The notes: generated from the sequence alone by a model not told the origin. Counted from the first letter of the stretch, positions 12,066 through 24,429 are shown. The stretch is DNA of 64,000 bases from Cristatella mucedo (GCA_009760855.2 WPIO01000163.1:346001-410000), one strand, 5' to 3'. Made by a program: numbers and translations.

Positions 12066-15000
12066 AAAAGCGATAGCTTGATATCCGAACTACCCAATCC
12101 CAAAAAGGGTTGACTGGAGCAGACTTGGCGCTGGGCGAGAGGTATTTCGACTAGTCAAGCTTAGTTATTATAACTATATATATTTACGAAGGTCTCTTGC
12201 ATGCCACCTCACCCGCTTACCGACAGATGCTTCCAACGCGTCAGCAGAGCCCGATGAGATTGAGTCTGTTCCCCACGTCCAGACAGCTTTGCTTACTTGG
12301 CACAGTGTGGTTGCGTCGTTTTCTGCTGTTCACTGACGGGCCTTTGAGCTGTCAGAGTCACGATTTGCCATTTGATATACACGAAACAAGTGCGTTCTCA
12401 TTCATTTTGATTATCATAGAGTCAATGTTTATCATGGATCGCAGCTCACCAAGAACTCGGGCGCATCCGGCTAGACAGCGAGTCACCCTGGCGCGGCCGA
12501 ACTCGGCCAGCTCAAGTGCTCACAGTACATCAGAGCATCCTAAAAACATTCTGATTGTAGCGGTCAGCTTTAAATCTGCTGCTGGAGGCTTTAAGGTAAG
12601 GCGGAAAAGCTCAGAAGAGTCTTACGCTCGCCTCACTCGCAGAGCGGTGCTCGACGGAACGTAGACTACAAGCGAAACTACCATCGAATCTCTCTGACGC
12701 CTTTGAATGCGAAACGCGAGCGGCGAAAAACGCGAAGAGTGAAATCGCCGCCCCACAATGCACAATGACTGAAACTACCCGGATCGTTTATACAAGAGCA
12801 CGACTTCTCCTCTCGACACCAAAATCCTAGAAATGCGACCTTGGGCTAAAGTTCAAGGACGTAGCCATTCGTGAAAAGCTGTCGCTGGGAGTGGTACCGC
12901 ACAAGCGGGGGGGGACGGCGGCGGTGTGGAGGCAGAAGACAATACTGAGACAAAAATGTGCGTGCATCAACCGCAGCATCTGTCCTTAAATACGGTCGCA
13001 AATTAGGAAACTGTTGCCGATTGACAGTCAGTAAAGCATGCTTCGGTAGGACTAAGCGAGACGACAATGACAGCACAGCAAAGAGAATGCGAGACGAATG
13101 TCAGCCCAGGCAGGTTTTATAGGATAACGATTCACAGCCGAATCGCTGGAGCAATTGGAGGCAAAGGAGAGAGAAGCGAGGGTCAGCAGGTGAAGGCGGC
13201 ATTAATAGTAGGGGCCACGGTTTCAGGTAGCCGTGCAGCCGCACAGTATGTCGTCCGGTTCGCATTTAAGTCGTGCACGCAAAAAGCTGAGTGGAGACCG
13301 CCGGTCAACTAAATCTTGCGTACCAGTGCGGTTTAAAAGTCACCCAAAGGCTCCGTTTAGCCGCAGCTAACCAGCTATTCGCCATGCAATGAGGTGCATT
13401 TCAAACTGAATTACTTACGGAAGAGCCACGGCCACGCTATGCCGTACAAAGTGAGGTCAGATGAAACATCTCAAATTAGACTCACACAAATTTGCGGTAG
13501 CACATAACGCACGCAACGCCGGGGAGCTGCCCTGCACACCTTTTCTACAAGTCCAATTGGCCTTGGTCGGCAACTGAATATGGCCAAGAAAATATGTCTC
13601 CCCTGACGGAGCATAAGGTTGAAGTGCTAAGGAAGCAAGCAGGAGGAAGTACAGCTCCGAACGGAAATAGAGAGCTGCCAGTGTGCAGCAGGCAGGTCTT
13701 GCCAGGTGGCCGCTGAACGTTTCGCAAGAGTTGCTAGCAATATAAAGCTGAATATAAAGTATAAAACTGAATATAAAATATAAAAATAAAATATAAAATA
13801 AAAAAATAAAAGAAAGTAAATAAAATATAAAATATAAAACCGAATATAAAACTGAAAGTTCCGAGGAAAGGGAGCGCCGACTGCCGCACTCCGAGCTCTG
13901 ATTGACTGATGGTCTGACCACAACGTCGCCGATTACAGATGCAAGTTGAGAAACCGTTGCGATGTATGAACGACTCTTGACGATTAGGAAGCCAGTTGTA
14001 CCGTCAGTTAGCTCAAGAAAGCCGGCCGAATTCAAAGATATTCTGTCGGATTTAGTTTTCAGCTGTCATGGCTGCCTCTGAGGACGTAATAGCAGCACGC
14101 AGTATCGCCAGCATGACAGGCGCGATAATCGAAGGCTGAGGTACCACATGCTCAGGTAGCTGTACATATATCGAATGGCAGTGACTAAAGGGCGGTCGTC
14201 ACAGAGCACCGCCGGCGCGATTGGTCGAGCCAGGCGAAACGTAAATGGCGTGCGATTCACACCGGATTCGGTCAAAAGGTTACCATTCAAACGAATAGAA
14301 GTAGACCGGCGCATTGGTCAGACCGGCCGCTCACTGGTCGATTACGTAAGTCGGTGAATCAAATGCAGCGAGCGTGGATTGAGTGGGTCTCGAAAGTGTG
14401 GCTCAGCAGGACAAACTGGCGAGACGGACTAGCGAAAGGAATGCGGAGGAGGATTTATATTACAGTCAGCCGCCATGACTTAGCTGACACGACGAGACCA
14501 CATTCCTGCTCGCCGTTCGCCGGAAAAATAAATCAGGTCTTAAGCGGAGCAGCGTGACAAGCGAGCGTGACAGGTCCGCCCGCCGCGGGCGACATTCCGC
14601 TGAGACGTACCTGAGGACGACGGGGGAGGAGCCAGCAATGCAACGCAGCACACGCTCAGCGCCCACGCAGCAGCGTCACGTCCCGGCGCCCAGAGGAGGA
14701 AGCGGACCGGCGAGCGCTCGGCTCGCGCCATCGGAGCGCCGCTGCACGGCTGAGGCGGCAGCTCGGCGCCTCAGTAAGCACGCTCGCTGTGAATGAGAGC
14801 TCTGCCGCGAGCCTCTGCCTATCTGGCCGATAGTGGGCGCCGGCGCCGCGGCGGGAGCCCTGCGCCAGGCTGCCAGCTAATTGTTGAAGAGTTTTCTCAG
14901 CGGGTTGCTATCGGCGAGAGCTGAGCGTATGGGCGTATGAATGCAGTCTAGGCCCTCGCTGGTTTTTTTCCCACCGAAAGCCTTCGGATGACAAGCGCAA

Positions 15001-17574
15001 AGATAGTGGTGCAGAAAAAACTATGAATAAGCAGAGGATAGCTGATTCGGCGGCATTGTTCGTCTTTCGGCCACACACGATTCCCGTGCTCAGGGCTCGA
15101 ACCAGATCTCGAAGCGTGAGCAGCTCCGAGAGGCCGTGTGAGGTGTGGAGGCATCCATGTTCAGCGACGTCCGGGGGGGGGGTCGCAGCTGCAGCCTCAG
15201 CAGCAGAGGCAGCGGCGGCGGCGGCAGCGGTGGCAGCGGCGGCAGCAGAGGCGGGAGAAGCAGTCTGTGAGAGGTACAACCGCTTATTAAATAGACTTGG
15301 CTGCGCGCACTTTTAACGGCCGCTGCACAGCGCACTGTCCGGTCGGAGAAGTCTGGATGAAGTAACTATGAAATCGGCCGCCTTCCCGTAGCATCAACAT
15401 GTCCTGTACGTACTTAATGCCTTATGCCAGCCGCCACGAGCGGCGTTGCCGCCGCCGGTATCACGTGGTTGCTCCATGATACCGGCGCCGGTGGCAAGCT
15501 TTGGCCCTTCTGCCGCATCTCGCTGATAAAAACGCCTGCAGCCGAGATATCTGAGCACTCGCGGAATTTCATCTGCGGTCCTTGCGGAAGGAGAAGAAGG
15601 AAAAAGGAGACGAAGGAGAAAAAGGAGAAAATTAAAAATATACGACGTTCAAGGCAGCCGGTCAGCATGCTTACTATAAAGAGGACAGCGGTACGCTCGC
15701 GGCTGCCGTGCAGCGATAGTAGCATGCAACATCGTTATTTCCTGCTCTAATGTCTCTCTCGGAGCGTTCTCTTGCACTCTGCTGTACCGCCGGACACTCT
15801 TCCGCGCTAGCGGTAGAGTGTCGCGCTTTGGATGGCTACGGCGGTCGCTCCGCAGGCACTAGCCCAGTGCCGCCCCTCGTTTCGAAGTGAGCAGTTGCAG
15901 TTATCACTTTGCTGCACGCGCTCGAACCTTTGCCGGGACCGCAACGCTGAAGGCTATATAGTACTGGATTGTGAGAACGTCGGCCATCCTTGTAAGAGGG
16001 CGCATCGGGTAAACAGCGAGCTCAACCGACAGTGGTTCGCCCGGAAGCGACATCGGCTGACCGTCTAGAGATAATATTCTGAGCGTTGGCGGTGTTCGAG
16101 AAGCTGAGATTCCGGGCTCGAGCCATCGGGTGGCTGAGATTTTTCCCAGTCAGTTCTGGAGACCTTGCAAATCTGGATTCCGTGTCGCCGCGACGCTAGG
16201 GGCGACGCCGACCAAAACGAGGCTGCCGAAATTATACAGTCCTACGACTCGGCGGCTGCAGGCCGCGACTGGCGACCCATCCGTTCTTAATGAGCCGTCG
16301 CCTGAAAATAGGTACGGCTGACTGGCTGACGAGAACATCTTCGCGGCGATTCATACGTCGTAACAAAAATTATTTGGGTATTTGGGAATGCAAAGACGTT
16401 CTTTCTTTTGCTGCACAGCGAGACCGGGAAACTACTCCGCCGGCTGAGTTAGCGTGGTCGCAGCTCGCGTGCGTTCTTGCGAAAGAGTGGGGAACAGAGA
16501 GGCGGAGGTTAGGAAAGGCGGAATGAGGCCATCATAGTTCCATGGCGCAGCGGTCAGACTCGTCGACGGCTTGCGTGCCGCATAAATGAATCGAAAAAGG
16601 ACGGGTAAACACGTGTAGTGACGGACGTAGTAAGCACGCGCACCTGTTCACGTACACGCGCACCCACATGCACATGTGCACTGTATATATATGCAGATGC
16701 ACTTTGTAGCAGGCAAATAAATTAGGTCCAGTGGAAAAGGCAGACATGGACTGATATTATTGAAGGCGGAAGTAGAGGTAGAAGGTAGTAGCAAAGAAAT
16801 GAGCGTATCACTGCCGAGCAAGCCAAACGTTGACAGCGTGCTTGACTATTTTTTTCAGAATACCAACTTTAAAGCTTGTCAGCCCGTACGCAGCTCCTTT
16901 TCAGCAGCTGCGTTTTCAGCAGCTACTTTTCAGCAGCTTTTTTCTCCAGTAGTCGCGCTGTCGACGAAGAAAAAACCGTAAGAAAAAAGGCCATTTCCCT
17001 TAAGCCAAAGCGAAATTACTGAACCTTGACCTGTCCAAGCAAGCGACCGTGCACGCGACGAGTACTTCCGTCCGCCGCAGCTCGCCGTGCGAGCCGACGA
17101 AGACCTGGCGCCGCACGTAGCGGCGCGCAAGCTCCTTAACGACGCCGACTCTCCAAGCCGAGCGCCAAAGGATGGCAGCGCGCCAACTGGCCGACCTGCG
17201 GTCTCCTCAGTAATTCATTCTCGTTCAACTCGGCGGCGGCGGCGGCGGCGGCGGCGGGGCGTCGAGAGGCCGCGAGACGGCGGCGGCATTTCTCGCCAGC
17301 TAGCGCGGCGGAGCGGCCGCTCGCCGGCTTGGTCTGTAATGGCTAACGGAGGGGCGGCGGAAGCGGACGCCGCCAGCTCGTCTCTGTCTGCTCGAGAGGC
17401 ATGCGCGGCGAGCGTCGCTGTGACGCCCAAGGTCTGCGATCTGCGAATTCCGTCGCGCGCGTGCGCGCGCGCGCGCGATCTCTCGCCTGCCGAGCTCGTA
17501 GGGTGACGCTCGGCGCGGCCAGCGGTCGTGGCCTGGTCTGCCGGCTCCTTCTAGCGCATGACAGCAGCAAATGT
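12066..17574. other. No recognised gene; GC-rich island at about 14.5-15.3 kb
   Basis: Several open frames (for example 155 codons on the plus strand from 12197) show no family resemblance. At 15.17-15.26 kb a GGCAGC-rich tract gives alanine or leucine/proline runs on opposite strands. No exon could be supported. Confidence 0.45.
13738..13858. repeat. A+T-rich tandem ATATAAAA tract
   Basis: Short units of the kind GAATATAAAATATAAAA repeat irregularly. Open frames rich in F, Y, I and L on the minus strand derive from it. Confidence 0.85.
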
Positions 17575-17662
17575 AAAGCATCTAGAGAAAAAACGACTAA
17601 CTTCTCCGAGGGCGCTTTATCAAGTGTATTATTATTTATTATGCATTATTATTATTATATAC
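17575..17662 (+). mobile_element. LINE family 1 tail fragment
   Basis: GGGCGCTTTATCAAGTGTATTATTATT matches the family 1 terminus, with a degraded GCGCC-type stem before it and an (ATT)n end. Only the last about 80 bases remain. Confidence 0.55.
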
Positions 17663-18398
17663 ATCCTGCCGCCACCCAGCTCGCGCCGGCCATGGCGGCA
17701 CGCGTACGCGATCGCACGTCTCGCTTTCTCGCAGTGCGCGTCGCGTGGCATTTCGCGAGCTCCCAGTCAGCTGTAGCCGAAGGATTTCGCACTGGGAAGC
17801 GAAAACACCTCGCACTCGCCAGCGTCGATACGTTCTTTGTACGCGCGTCGCCCAGTTTGTTCGCTCGCTGATGAGCGGTGGCGTAATGCTGCAATCGAGA
17901 ACACTATAAATATCACTCTTCTTGTAGTTTTGTAAAAATATATATAATTCGCCCGGCGTAGTGATAACTCGCCGGCGGTTGCGAGCTCTGCACCCGCTCT
18001 GCGCTCTCGCTGCCAAAGCGAAGGTGAAGGCCAGCGCCAAGCGCCAGCCACAATGAGCGGCGCCCTCGCACAGACGCTCGACTCTCTAGAGCGGCAAGAG
18101 CTGGCGCTGGAGCGTCGTCGTGCTGGGCGTTGCCGATCGATGGCGCGCGCGCGCGCGCGACGGTCGATTAACACGGCGTTCTCTCTGCGCCCACCGTCGC
18201 CGACGCGGCCCGGCGAGGAGGCCATCGAACGATCGACCGGCCGCCAGCCCGACGGGGCGGCCTTCCTTCGGTCGCCGCAGCGCCGTAGCTACAGGTCGAT
18301 CGGTGGCGCGCGCAGGCAGCTCGGTGCGCGTCGACGTCGCTCCGTTGCACCGGTGCCCGCAGCGGCGGCCGCCGCTTTGCTCGGCTCAGCCAGCCGGC

Positions 18399-18877
18399 TC
18401 AAGACGCCTCGTCGGCGGCGGCCGCCGAGCCCTTCTTGCCGTCGGCGTCGCCGCCCGCTGCAGCCGCCTCGACCTCTGTAGGTCGCTTTCGCGGCAGCGT
18501 GGCGGCCGATATGACGCCGCTCCAGACCGGCGTGGCGGCGCCGTCGATGCATCCGGCCGCGAGCGCCTGCTCGAGCGACATGGTGACGGTGCGGTTGCTC
18601 TCACGCGTCTTGGTCTTCTCGCGCGTCAGCGTGGACGTGCGGAGCGCGTGCAGCGAGTCGTCCGCGCCGATCAGAGCGATCGCGCTCTTGCTGCGCGACT
18701 GCAGGCGCCCGAGCGTGGACGAGCGCTGCGCCGCCGCCGCGTCGGTGTCGGTCAGCGCCGAAAAGGACGATCCGCGGCGCGTCGCCGTCGCGTAGACGCC
18801 AGGCGGGTCGAACGTCTTGAGGTCGGATGGCGACGGCATCAGATCGCCGCCTCTCAGTCCGTCCTTGCTCCCCGCCG
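18399..18877 (-). CDS. Gene B tail exon 2 (alternative) or tail of a neighbouring paralogue
   Basis: Seen: a long minus-strand frame ending in TGA at 18399. From the phase-compatible acceptor ACGGCAG|CG it encodes about 158 residues: GSKDGLRGGDLMPSPSDLK, TFDPPGVYATATRRGSSF, SALTDTDAAAAQRSSTLGRL, KSAIALIGADDSLHALRTST, LTREKTKTRESNRTVTMSLE, AAGCIDGAATPVWSGVI, SAATLPRKRPTEV, then an alanine/glycine-rich end. The mixture of amino acids, lack of stops and the repeated STLGR, STLTR and ATLPR motifs argue for real coding sequence, like the tails at 21.5-22 kb and 51 kb. No membrane or lectin exon of its own was found between 19.1 and 21.4 kb, so it may be an alternative 3' tail of gene B. The acceptor is GC-rich with a poor pyrimidine tract, so the 5' boundary is uncertain; the frame is open further upstream. 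Confidence 0.5.
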
Positions 18878-19076
18878 CTGCCGTGTTCTGCGGCGGCGAA
18901 GTCGGTGGCGCGCCGTGCCGGACGCGAGCGACAGTGACGCCCGCGCCGCGCGGCCGCGGCGCGGCGCGAAAAGGAGAGGGTGGATAGCGATGGTGGCCAC
19001 CGCGAAGCGACGGCTTCGCAAAAGACGCGTCGGTGGCGAAGTTGCGGCAACTTCGACAGCTCTCCACGGCACTCAC

Positions 19077-19111
19077 CTTTACGTGGGTCTCTCGCTATTC
19101 TCGCCATTGGC
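19077..19111 (-). CDS. Gene B: possible 35-base juxtamembrane micro-exon
   Basis: Seen: on the minus strand GACTTACAG|G precedes and AAAG|GTGAGT follows 35 bases. Read with two incoming bases they encode PMARIARDPRK and leave one base. This is exactly the phase pair needed between a membrane exon ending in two bases and a tail exon starting with one, and the basic residues suit the inner face of the membrane. With the TG from 22345 the joint codon is TGG. Inferred: a micro-exon of an alternative gene B transcript ending at 18399. It could also be chance, since the pyrimidine tract before the acceptor is weak and the exon is very short. Confidence 0.4.
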
Positions 19112-19394
19112 CTGTAAGTCACCTCGGTTAGTTTTTTGCATCGGGCCTGCGGTCCCACCACCCACACTCCTAGACTTGATTGCCCTTCTAGCTTGCTTTG
19201 AATCCCGCGAAAAGTCACAAGCCAAAGATCTGACCTTCAATTGCTAGCGTATACGCACAAAGCATGGAGCTCGCCATTGATTGAAATTACGTTATCTTTT
19301 GAGTTGACTAGCATTAAAAAAAACGAAACTGAAAACCTACCTGCTACTCACAGCATTTCCTTCGTCCTAGAGAATTTTCCTTGGCGTGCCAACT

Positions 19395-19626
<232 letters not shown>

Positions 19627-19910
19627 GCTGGAGCCGCAAGATACGAAAGCAGACGGGGTTAGGCGTGCAATAAATACATTATGTAGGGCAAAATCATAAT
19701 GTTACCATGACACGAATATTGACGTAATTTCTGTGCTGTTGATGGTCGCGAGGCAAAGAAAGAGGGGGCGGGGCGGGGGGGCGGAGCGGCGACCCAGATC
19801 GCTTCTTCATTGTAGGAGACCGAGCTCACGCCAGCCCTGCCCCCTGGCTCCACCGCTGACAGACCGAAGCATTTGAAACAGCATTTTCAGGTTACATTGC
19901 CGTCAATGTG

Positions 19911-20100
19911 TCTTACCCCTGGGTCTTAGCCCAATGGTAAGGTGCTCAATCTTCACGACCTGAGTCGTGGGTTTGAGTACTGCAGTGGTCCATCCTTTAT
20001 TGACCGCTTCAAGCGGCGGTGATAGCCACGAAGGCTCCCCTGCCTGTATATGAATAAGGCCGTCAAATCAGCTAACATTTGACTTCCATTCATTTAATTC
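19911..20100 (+). mobile_element. tRNA-derived SINE (SINE1), copy 1
   Basis: It starts with a tRNA-like head: an A-box-like TAGCCCAATGG and a B-box-like GTGGGTTTGAGTACTGC. The body GCTTCAAGCGGCGGTGATAG follows, and it ends GTCAAATCAGCTAACATTTG. The tRNA arms are degraded, so it is not a working tRNA. Confidence 0.75.
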
Positions 20101-21453
20101 GTTTAAAATCGCTTTTTTATCCTGCTGTAAGCTACCCACTGTGACACATGAGTGGCATTAGCAGCAGCTAATATTCTTTCTGCAGCGGTATCGCTGTGCC
20201 AAGATGCTTTCTCTGTCTCAGTCTCTCTGTCGCCCTAAGATCTCTCATCCAGTCCCATTTTATCCTTTTTTTGTAGTTCCATCTCCATCCAGTCACGCTG
20301 TATCCCTTTGGAGCCGGATATTTGCCTACACTGGGACGAAAACTGCTACTATACTTTTTCGAATAGGGATAGTGTTGGCCGTTGGAAGGTTATGCAAGCT
20401 TTGATTGCTACTTAGCGTCCGTCACTTACTGCGAGCTACGTGAGTTTATTTTTGTACAATGCCATCGCTGAGTGCCAGCCCCCGAGTGCATGACCCACCG
20501 CAGACCAGTAGAGCCGAGGATAGCAGGATTAGCATTGGATAGGATAGGATGGGTTGACAGTGAGTTGATCAGGCGATGACCTAGAAATCCTAAGAACGTG
20601 TGTAGGTCAATTTCGCAACCGTTGCTACATCAAACGATAGTTGATGTCGACGCTGATGCTTGTGCCGATTTGCTCCGCACAGGCTGGCGCTGGCTAATAC
20701 GTGAAGTAGCGATGGCGCTTATCAGAAGACTGGAGGCAAAACATATTATTAATGCTAATAATATATTATAAATATTATAATTGCATCATATTACTCTATT
20801 ATATTCTATTATTATTCTGTTATATATCAATTAGTAATGTTAATATTTTATTATACAGCTGAAATATTCTCAACGGCACGTGCACAATTTGGCGGCGAGC
20901 GCGGTAGGAACGCGAAAAACGAAGCGAGCCGCCGTCGCCGCCGCCGCCGCCGCCGGGGGTAGGGCGGCACGTTTGAGTCGTGCTCGACGTTCGACGACGG
21001 ACATTCGCTCGCGACGCGCGTGCGGCGCGCGCGTCGCGGGCAGCCGGAAAGCCACCGCCGCGACTTTGATCACTAACCTTCTGAAACAGCCCGCGCGGTC
21101 TGCTGCCATCGCCGGCCGACAACTCGCAGGCGGATCTCCTGAGAGTGGCCGTCTGGGCGCTGACGTCAGCCGGACACGCTAAGCCCTTCTGACCGAAGTA
21201 CGCCCTGCAGCGCAGGCGCCGCGCACCGCGCTCGGTCGCTCGCTCGGCGCACGGCTTCCGCTTCGCCGCTTCGAGCAGGCGTCTCGGGCGGCGAGGGCGA
21301 GGGGGGCGGGGGGGGGGCGGCGGCGGCGGCTGCCGGCGAGCGCAGCTACGCAGAGCGGCTGGCCCGCCAAAAAGGCGGAAGTCTCGGCGGGCGGGAAGCG
21401 CTCGCCGCGAGCGCTTGGCCAAGCGCTTCGAGCGGCGCGGCGCTTGGCGCCGC
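20101..21453. other. Gene B downstream region, no separate gene recognised
   Basis: A+T-rich to 20.87 kb, then GC-rich. The minus strand has an AATAAA at about 20852, 600 bases after the tail-1 stop, a candidate poly(A) signal. Arginine/alanine-rich frames in the GC-rich half look like composition artefacts. Confidence 0.4.
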
Positions 21454-21979
21454 TCACGGTTGCGGGTCTTGCTGCTTTCGCCTCCTCTTCGTGCCGAACT
21501 CGACGCCGCTCGCGTCCGGCTCGTCGTAGCCGCCGATGCCGCTGTCCTGCGACGAGTTCTGATAGTTGAGATTCGGCATCGAACCGTGGCCCCTGCTTAG
21601 CGTCGACATCCTGTCGCCCGCGCCGCCGTGCGACGAGGTGACGCGCCCTCCGCGCGTGGGCCCGAACTCGAGCGTCGCGTAGCCGCCTCCCCATCCGCCA
21701 CCGCCGCCGCCTTCTCCTCCAGCGGCGCCGTGAGCGCCGCCGAAGGAGGACGCTCGATCGCCGTCAGGCGATACGCCGCCGCCGCCGCCGCTCGACGAAG
21801 CGGCGCTGCAGTAGTCGCTCTGCTGCAAGGCTGCAGTCGACGAGCGCGTCAGGCTGAAGTTGCTGCTGCTGCCCGAGGGGTAGTCGATCGTCGAGTGGCT
21901 TTCGAGACTCGTCAGGGTCATGAAGGCCGTCTTGCCGAGGTTATTCGGCTCATCGTAGCGATGGCAGCGGTTGGGGCAG
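21454..21979 (-). CDS. Gene B tail exon 1: glycine/serine-rich cytoplasmic region
   Basis: Seen: acceptor GCCCGCTGCAG|C on the minus strand, then 174 codons and a TGA stop. The join to 22345 reads LCGC-CPNRCHRYDEPN, so a cysteine-rich juxtamembrane stretch (possible palmitoylation) leads into NLGKTAFMTLTSLESHSTIDY, a serine-rich part, a run of glycines (EGGGGGGWGGGYATLEF), then RMSTLSRGHGSMPNLNYQ, SQDSGIGGYDEPDASG and a basic end (KRRRKQQDPQP). No enzyme domain is visible. YDEP occurs near both ends of the tail and could be a phosphotyrosine site, as inference. (S/T)TLxR motifs also occur in the other tails. The frame is open well upstream of the chosen acceptor; the start was set by phase, by the acceptor consensus and by where the composition changes. 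An internal donor leading to further exons cannot be excluded. Confidence 0.7.
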
Positions 21980-22344
21980 CTGCAGCGGGCGAGCGTCGAA
22001 GCGCCCTCGTCGTTGCCGCGCTCGGATGCCGAGGATGCTGCCGCAAGCGCGAGGCGCCTCAAGCGGCCGCAAGGCGCGACAGGCTCGCGACGAGGCGGAC
22101 GAGAAGGAAGCCGTCGCGACCGACAAGATGGCCGGAGCGAAGCCTCGTTGCGGCTGCGAATGGAGCGGCGTTTTTGTTTCTCGTCCGGCTCGCTTCTCGG
22201 CTCAATGCTGGAGCATGGGCCCGTTGGCTGCCTCGGCCTAAGGCCGCCTCGGTCGGACAGCCTAAATAAGCTTGCCCGCGGACGGCATTTGGTCTTCTGA
22301 AAATCAAGGCCTCGGCGCACTTGGACGAGTGTCTGGCTACTTAC

Positions 22345-22456
22345 CAACCGCAGAGCAGAAGAAGAATCGTGATGACGATGATGATAACCACGCATCCTAC
22401 GATGCACCAGATCACGATGAATTGCCAGGATTCGTAGTTCATCCACCAGTTGTCCG
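22345..22456 (-). CDS. Gene B: transmembrane exon
   Basis: Seen: 112 bases between acceptor TATTTGCTGCAG|CG and donor GGTTG|GTAAGT on the minus strand. The exon takes one incoming base and leaves two (TG). It encodes ADNWWMNYESWQF, then a hydrophobic stretch IVIWCIVGCVVIIIVITI followed by four leucines, C and G. This is a single-pass helix with aromatic residues on the outer side. The left-over TG can be completed by C at 21979, giving a CC pair just inside the membrane, or by G at 19111, giving tryptophan. The same phase pattern (1 in, 2 out) is found in the gene C membrane exon. The intron upstream (22457-26302) holds a SINE, a LINE fragment, a (GA)n tract and a CTG microsatellite directly before the acceptor. 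The GC-rich low-complexity frame that also covers this stretch is not the coding frame. Confidence 0.8.
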
Positions 22457-22487
22457 CTGCAGCAAATAAATTGCTTGCCAGAATCGG

Positions 22488-22495
22488 CAGCAGCA

Positions 22496-22528
<33 letters not shown>

Positions 22529-22546
22529 GAAGCAGCAGAAACAGAG
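22488..22546. repeat. CAG/CTG microsatellite before the gene B membrane exon
   Basis: Interrupted (CAG)n on the plus strand, CTG on the minus strand, ending about 30 bases upstream of the acceptor at 22457. It forms the pyrimidine-rich part of the intron end. Confidence 0.85.
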
Positions 22547-23859
22547 GTAGAGTTCAGATTCGCAGGCGATTTCTCCGTGCAGAGAAGCAGCTTCCAGTGG
22601 TGACCGTCGGCAGTCATGTCCTGCGAATCCTTGCAGGGAGAGCTGTCCATGCGCTCAAGGGGTAGTGAGCGAGTTGTCAAGTCATCTCCACGTTAAAGAA
22701 TGATTAGGTTCGGGCTCAGAGTTTTTTTGCAGTGGCCGGCTAGCCGCTGGTCGCGAAAATGGAACTAGAGGAATCGCCATTGAGTGTAGAATCTCGCCGC
22801 GGAGGCAGCGGATTCTGCGGCCAGTTAAGCTCGTTGCGGTGACCGCTCGTCGCGGTCACCGCAGCTCTCAGCGATCTAGGTCTAGTTACCTGGCCAGTAT
22901 TACCGAGCTTATGAGTGCCACATACGATACCAAGTGTCATCTGTCATTCCCACCGCCTTGCTCTATCGCCAAGCGAATATGGCTGTGGTGCAGAACAAAT
23001 CGAACTCGTTGCTAGGATTAGGATATTCCATATCCCTCTCTCGGTAGTTACCCATGTAGCATCCTTCGATATGTAAACGTAAGTGGCTCGGTGATGAAGC
23101 GAAGCTATATGCTTGAGCATGCATAGGGCTAAACGACGTTGTTGTGGGTAGACGCCGACTTATGTTAATGCGAGGGACCGGTTGCCAATACTGAAGTGAT
23201 CGAGCAGATACGAAACCTCAACGATCCAAAGTTTAGCAAGGGTTAAGTGCAAAGCCAGTAGAACGTGCAGTATAGCCACGATTACCGCCTTTCGGCATCG
23301 GCGTAGTCTACAAATAATAGTTGTAAGCAGTAGCCGAGCCAGAGCGCCGGAGGCCATCTGCTCCCCTCTGCAGCGACCTAGATCTGGACCACCCCTTTTT
23401 TCTACGCCCCCAACCATCGCCAGTGACGATATTGTGCCACTGTGTATATGATATGGTAGTAAATTGCTTATGAAAGCTGCTTAACATTTGATGATTCAGC
23501 ACGAAGCAGCAAATTTGATCTCGATTGCATCATGAAATGGAGAGTTCTCTGCTGCAAGAAGAAAAGCAAATCGATGGTCTTGGTGGTGAAGTGCGAGCAT
23601 CTTATTGAAGGGCTAAGACAGAGGTGGTGACTAGCTTCGAGACATGGTGACTTGCAAAGGTAAAGGGCGGAGCCAGAATATTGGCGTAGGGCATGCGGCC
23701 CACCAGATTTTTAAGTAAGGAGCGTAAGATCCGCAAATAATCAAAAATTAAAGCTCTCAATCATAGAGTTTATTCGCCACGCACTCAGTGGTTGCTCGGC
23801 GACTGAGAGCTGGACATAATTTTGTCGTTGTTGACGATCGAGATTGGGTGCGTAAGTGT

Positions 23860-24142
23860 AGGGGTACCCTACAGGTAAGTGTAGAGGTAACCTACAAGTA
23901 AGTGTAGGGGTAACCTACAGGTAAGAGTAGGGTAAATAAATTAAAAACATTAGCTGATTTAACAACATATTTTTGCATAGCGACAGAAGAGCCTTTACGG
24001 CTATCACCACCGCTTGCAGCGACGATAAAGAATCACCCACTGCAGGATTCGAACCCACGACCTCGGGATCGAGGCCGTGATATGCAGCTGCCTTATATAG
24101 TGTGCCATCACGGCTCACATGTAAGTGTAGGGCTACACCCGG
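23860..24142. repeat. GTAAGTGTAGGGGTA minisatellite, split by a SINE
   Basis: Three units of about 24 bases (AAGTGTAGGGGTAACCTACAGGT type) lie at 23860-23935. A further partial unit (GTAAGTGTAGGGCTAC) lies at 24121-24137, on the other side of the SINE at 23938-24120. Confidence 0.7.
23938..24120 (-). mobile_element. tRNA-derived SINE (SINE1), copy 2
   Basis: On the minus strand: GAGCCGTGATGGCACACTAT, a B-box GTGGGTTCGAATCCTGCAG, body GCAAGCGGTGGTGATAGCCG and tail GTTAAATCAGCTAATG. Best-preserved copy. It is flanked on both sides by units of a GTAAGTGTAGGG minisatellite. Confidence 0.8.
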
Positions 24143-24429
24143 AACGCTACGTCCATCTCTTGCGACCTGTTCTGAACCTTGTACTCATTCATAATTGTTC
24201 CCTTTGTAACCTTGCTGTGAGCCAGCTTCCCATTTATTTATCTATTTATTTATTGGCTACCGAAAGAAAGCCCGCGTACCGTTGCAGCAGGCGATGAATA
24301 TGGCTGCAAATCAAGGCAAACACCGTTCTCGAGGTTCAGCCAAGTGTCTCCTGTGCTGAAATAGTCCCAGCGGCTTCGGGTCGGTGTGCAGACATAGAGC
24401 TAAGTATTTAATCTGACACGTTGGACATG

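Noticed and set aside
15090-15335. Leucine/proline-rich minus frame as a signal peptide
   Set aside because: It comes from a GGC/GCA-rich low-complexity tract; the leucines are broken by prolines and no phase-1 donor follows.
18120-19247. 375-codon arginine-rich plus frame
   Set aside because: It lies opposite the better-supported minus-strand tail exon. The composition is what a GC-rich antisense frame gives, and no domain is visible.
21454-22680. Single 408-codon minus frame as one exon
   Set aside because: The part before 21979 crosses a splice acceptor, a polyalanine microsatellite frame and the membrane exon in the wrong frame. Splicing explains the region better.
24031-24118. tRNA gene on the minus strand
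   Set aside because: The B box is perfect, but the acceptor and anticodon arms do not pair, and the same body follows in other copies: a SINE.
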